Assembly: GCA_964555735.1 (NCBI GenBank)
Contig: CAZKTS010000256.1
Span: forward strand, 1-24,854
Reading direction: 5' to 3'
Source: CAZKTS01 sp964555735
GTDB lineage: Bacteria; Actinomycetota; Acidimicrobiia; IMCC26256; PALSA-555
DNA length: 24,854 bases
Both the position numbers and the translations under genes were made by a program. The notes under the pieces were generated by a model. That model saw only the letters and a list, made by a program, of their open reading frames with translations. It had not been told where the DNA came from and did no database searches. Positions 22,384 through 24,854 of the stretch are shown piece after piece; the first letter of the stretch is position 1, and every line of letters starts with the position of its first letter.

Positions 22384-24435
22384 ATGGACGCGCACGTACT
22401 GTTCCTGCTGCTCGGACTCGGCACCGGCGCGGTCTACGCGATCCTCGGTCTGGGGCTCGTCCTCGAGTACCGCAGCTCCGGCGTCATCAACTTCGCCCAG
22501 GGCGCGCTCGCGATGTTCATCGCGTACGCGTACCTGGATCTGCGCCAGACCGGTGATCTCATGCTGCCCGTCGTCGGGATCCCCGACCGCGTGCACATCT
22601 TCGACGGGGGGCTCGAGACGTTCCCCGCGTTCGTCGTCGCGCTTGCCTACGCCGCAGTCCTCGGGCTGCTTATCTTCCTGCTGATCTTCCGTCCCCTGCG
22701 GGGGGCACCGCCGCTCGCGCGACTTGTCGCGTCGGTGGGGTTGATGATCGCCCTGCAGGCGCTCGTCGTCCTCAACCTCGGTGACGACGCGTTCAACATC
22801 TCCGGGTCCTCGGCGGGGAACATCCTGCCGAACGAGCCCATCGAGGTCCTTGGCACGATGGTGCCGCGGGACCGCTTCTACCTCGCCGGCATCACGATCG
22901 TCGTCGGCATCGTGCTGTGGGCCGTCTACCGCTTCACGACCTTCGGGCTGGCGACGCGCGGTGCGGCCGAGAGCGAGAAGGGCGCCGCGGTCTGCGGGTA
23001 CTCGTCGACGCGACTCGGCGCGGTCAACTGGATCGCGGCGACCGTGCTCGCCGGCGCCGCGGGCATCCTGATCACACCGATCTCGGGGCTCGAGCCCGGC
23101 ACCTTCACCCTGCTGATCGTGCCCGCGCTCGGCGCCGCCCTGCTCGGTCGGCTCACGTCGTTCTCGGTGACGCTCGTCGCGGGCCTGGTCATCGGCATGC
23201 TCCAGTCCGACGTGACCAAGCTCACGCTCGACTACGACTGGCTGCCGCGCTCGGGTGTCCAGGAAGGGCTGCCGTTCCTCGCGATCATCTTCGCCCTCGT
23301 CATCTTCGGACGTTCGATCCCCTGGCGGAACGTCCTCGTCGAGCGCGCGCTCCCCGCGGTCGGCCGCCCCAAGCACGTGCTGAGCACGGCGACGGGCAGC
23401 CTCGTCGTCGGCGCCATCTCCCTCGCCGTCCTCGGCAGCTCGTTGCGCCTCGGGCTGATCCAGAGCCTCATGACGGTCCTGCTCGGCCTCTCGTTGGTGC
23501 TGGTCACCGGTCTCGCGGGGCAGATCTCGCTCGCCCAGATGGCCCTGGCCGGGTTCGGCGGGTTCGCGTTCGGCATCATCGCCAACGACCTCGGGGTCCC
23601 GTTCCCGTTCTCGTTGCTCCTGGCCGGTCTCGCGACGGTGCCGCTCGGGATCCTCGTGGGCCTGCCGGCGCTGCGGACCCGCGGGCTGCACCTGGCGATC
23701 GTCACGTTGGCGGCGGCCGTCGCGCTCGACGCGTTTCTGTTCAAGAACAACGACTTCACCGGGGGTGCGTCGGGGCGCAAGATCCCGCCCGCCTCGATCT
23801 TCGGGATCGACCTCAACATCCGCAGCGCGCACGCCCAGGACTTCCCGCGCCCGGCCTTCGGCATCTTCGTGCTCGTCCTCGTGATCCTCATCGGGATCGC
23901 CATCGCGCTGCTGCGCCGCGGCGCGATCGGACAGCAGATGCTCGCCATGCGCGCGAACGAGCGGGCAGCCATCGCGGCGGGCGTGAGCATGCCGGCGACC
24001 AAGCTGTTCGCGTTCGGCGCCGCGGCCTTCGTCGCCGGTCTCGCCGGCTCGGTCATCGGCCTGTCGACCGGCAACCTCTCGGGCAACCAGTTCCAGGTCT
24101 TCGCCGGCCTCGTGGTGGTGGCGCTCGTCTACATCGGCGGCATCGCGCGGATCTCGGGTGCGGTCCTCGCCGGCCTCCTCTTCGCGCCGCAGGGGTTCGG
24201 CGCGACACTTCTCGACCAGTGGCTGGGCATCGGCGACTACGTCGTGCTCATCGGCGGCGTCGGCCTGATCCTGACGTCGATCCTCCAACCCGACGGCCTC
24301 GCCGCCGCGCTGGGTCAGCTCGGCCGGTGGATCAGCCGGCGGGCGTCGCACGGCCGGTCAGCCGCGCCACCGTTGACCGATCCGCTCGCGGTGCCCGCAC
24401 CTGCACCACGCGAGCCGAGTCGAGCCGACGCATGA
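22384..24435 (+). CDS. Fused LivH-LivM branched-chain-type ABC permease
   Basis: This 683-residue protein joins both permease subunits in one chain. Residues 1 to about 310 are LivH-like (GLGTGAVYAILGLGLVLEYR, SGVINFAQGALAMF, VASVGLMIALQALVV). About 340 to 650 are LivM-like (GLSLVLVTGLAGQISLAQMA, VGLPALRTRGLHLAIVTLAA, MRANERAAIAAGVSM). The sum is close to two normal subunits, so it is a genuine fusion with some 16-18 membrane helices. A Pro/Ala-rich cytoplasmic tail ends it. It forms the channel for the binding protein encoded 60 bases upstream. The start at 22384 has no clear ribosome binding site, so coupling to the upstream gene is possible. The stop overlaps the ATPase start. Confidence 0.9.
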   Translation: MDAHVLFLLLGLGTGAVYAILGLGLVLEYRSSGVINFAQGALAMFIAYAYLDLRQTGDLMLPVVGIPDRVHIFDGGLETFPAFVVALAYAAVLGLLIFLLIFRPLRGAPPLARLVASVGLMIALQALVVLNLGDDAFNISGSSAGNILPNEPIEVLGTMVPRDRFYLAGITIVVGIVLWAVYRFTTFGLATRGAAESEKGAAVCGYSSTRLGAVNWIAATVLAGAAGILITPISGLEPGTFTLLIVPALGAALLGRLTSFSVTLVAGLVIGMLQSDVTKLTLDYDWLPRSGVQEGLPFLAIIFALVIFGRSIPWRNVLVERALPAVGRPKHVLSTATGSLVVGAISLAVLGSSLRLGLIQSLMTVLLGLSLVLVTGLAGQISLAQMALAGFGGFAFGIIANDLGVPFPFSLLLAGLATVPLGILVGLPALRTRGLHLAIVTLAAAVALDAFLFKNNDFTGGASGRKIPPASIFGIDLNIRSAHAQDFPRPAFGIFVLVLVILIGIAIALLRRGAIGQQMLAMRANERAAIAAGVSMPATKLFAFGAAAFVAGLAGSVIGLSTGNLSGNQFQVFAGLVVVALVYIGGIARISGAVLAGLLFAPQGFGATLLDQWLGIGDYVVLIGGVGLILTSILQPDGLAAALGQLGRWISRRASHGRSAAPPLTDPLAVPAPAPREPSRADA

Positions 24436-24854
24436 CTGCCTCGGAGCAGACTGTGGCGGCCCTGCTGGAGCTGCGCGACGTCGTGGTCGCGTTCGGGGGG
24501 CTGCGTGCGGTCGACGGCGTGTCGCTGCGCGTCGAGCCGGGCTCGATCGTCGGGTTGATCGGACCGAACGGCGCGGGCAAGTCGACGATCATCGACGTCG
24601 TGACCGGCTTCGTGCCCATCGGGGGCGGTTCGGTGTGGTTCGACGGCGACGACGTCACCAAGGTGGCGCCGCAACGGCGGGCGCGGCGCGGACTCGTCCG
24701 CACGTTCCAGTCGCTCGAGCTGTTCGAGGACCTCACCGTCGGGGAGAACGTGCGCGTGCCGACGACCACCGAGCACTGGTGGCGCAACCTCGCTCGGGTG
24801 CTCTCGCCCCGTGCGACCGCCGACGACCCCAGGGTCGATGCCGCGCTCGCGCGG
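24432..24854 (+). CDS. LivG-type ABC transporter ATP-binding protein, 5' part
   Basis: The first 141 residues are present and the gene runs off the window. Walker A is GPNGAGKST, the Q-loop is RTFQSLELFEDLTVGENV, and LRAVDGVSLRVEPGSIVGLI is the usual LivG start. It would energise import through the fused permease. The ATG overlaps the permease TGA. A second ATPase (LivF) is expected downstream. Confidence 0.92.
   Translation, partial: MTASEQTVAALLELRDVVVAFGGLRAVDGVSLRVEPGSIVGLIGPNGAGKSTIIDVVTGFVPIGGGSVWFDGDDVTKVAPQRRARRGLVRTFQSLELFEDLTVGENVRVPTTTEHWWRNLARVLSPRATADDPRVDAALAR

Noticed and set aside
21826..24351. 841-codon leftward open frame opposite the permease
   Set aside because: Charged low-complexity translation typical of the complement of a membrane protein gene. 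The plus strand has clear LivH/LivM motifs.
1..24854. CRISPR arrays, tRNA or rRNA genes, insertion sequences, phage or integrase genes
   Set aside because: I found no regularly spaced direct repeats, no tRNA-like cloverleaf, and no transposase or integrase motifs on either strand.

Overview
The window is high-GC, gene-dense bacterial DNA with GTG/TTG starts, a leaderless-looking promoter and many ATGA stop/start overlaps. F420/flavin luciferase-family oxidoreductases, a class III CoA-transferase, an IclR regulator and a branched-chain-amino-acid-type ABC transporter all point to an actinobacterium, perhaps an Acidimicrobiia-like environmental lineage. The lineage is inferred from gene content and composition only.

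Positions 1-12000 hold mixed housekeeping and accessory genes. They are: the 3' end of an SCP2-type thiolase; an adenylyl cyclase gene of visibly lower GC; an LtrA-family membrane protein; a MOSC protein; a SAM methyltransferase; a divergent MarR/MMPL exporter pair; a small protein; a DUF3054-like membrane protein; and a leftward gene train (membrane-anchored glycine-rich protein, luciferase-family oxidoreductase, cupin, CaiB/BaiF CoA-transferase, PH-like membrane protein, GNAT). The intergenic gaps here carry strong inverted repeats. Two of them, at 10332-10380 and 11315-11363, are copies of one dispersed palindrome. A third, at 11903-11946, would hide the ribosome binding site of the glycine-rich membrane protein.

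Positions 12000-24854 look like one catabolic locus for an aromatic or related ring acid. Leftward from 16593 runs a tight five-gene operon joined by four ATGA overlaps: luciferase-like monooxygenase, FAH-family hydrolase, gentisate-1,2-dioxygenase-like bicupin, second FAH-family hydrolase, class II aldolase/decarboxylase. A divergent IclR regulator starts at 16702. Rightward follow two paralogous 3-hydroxyanthranilate-dioxygenase-like cupin/zinc-ribbon proteins (only the first keeps iron ligands), a cytoplasmic TAXI/periplasmic-binding-fold protein without a signal peptide, a MetE/UROD-type barrel protein, and a Liv-type importer (binding protein, fused LivH-LivM permease, LivG cut by the window end).

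The strongest new observation is a 15-base dyad (TCCCGAATATCATGA at 16652, TCCTGACAATCAGGA at 17565, TCCTGATATTCGGCA at 21048). It occurs once in each of the three regulatory gaps of this locus. It is probably the IclR operator and would tie catabolic operon, dioxygenase-like operon and importer into one regulon. The substrate is not known. Ring cleavage, two FAH hydrolases and an aldolase/decarboxylase suggest a gentisate-like route, but no maleylpyruvate isomerase is present in the window.
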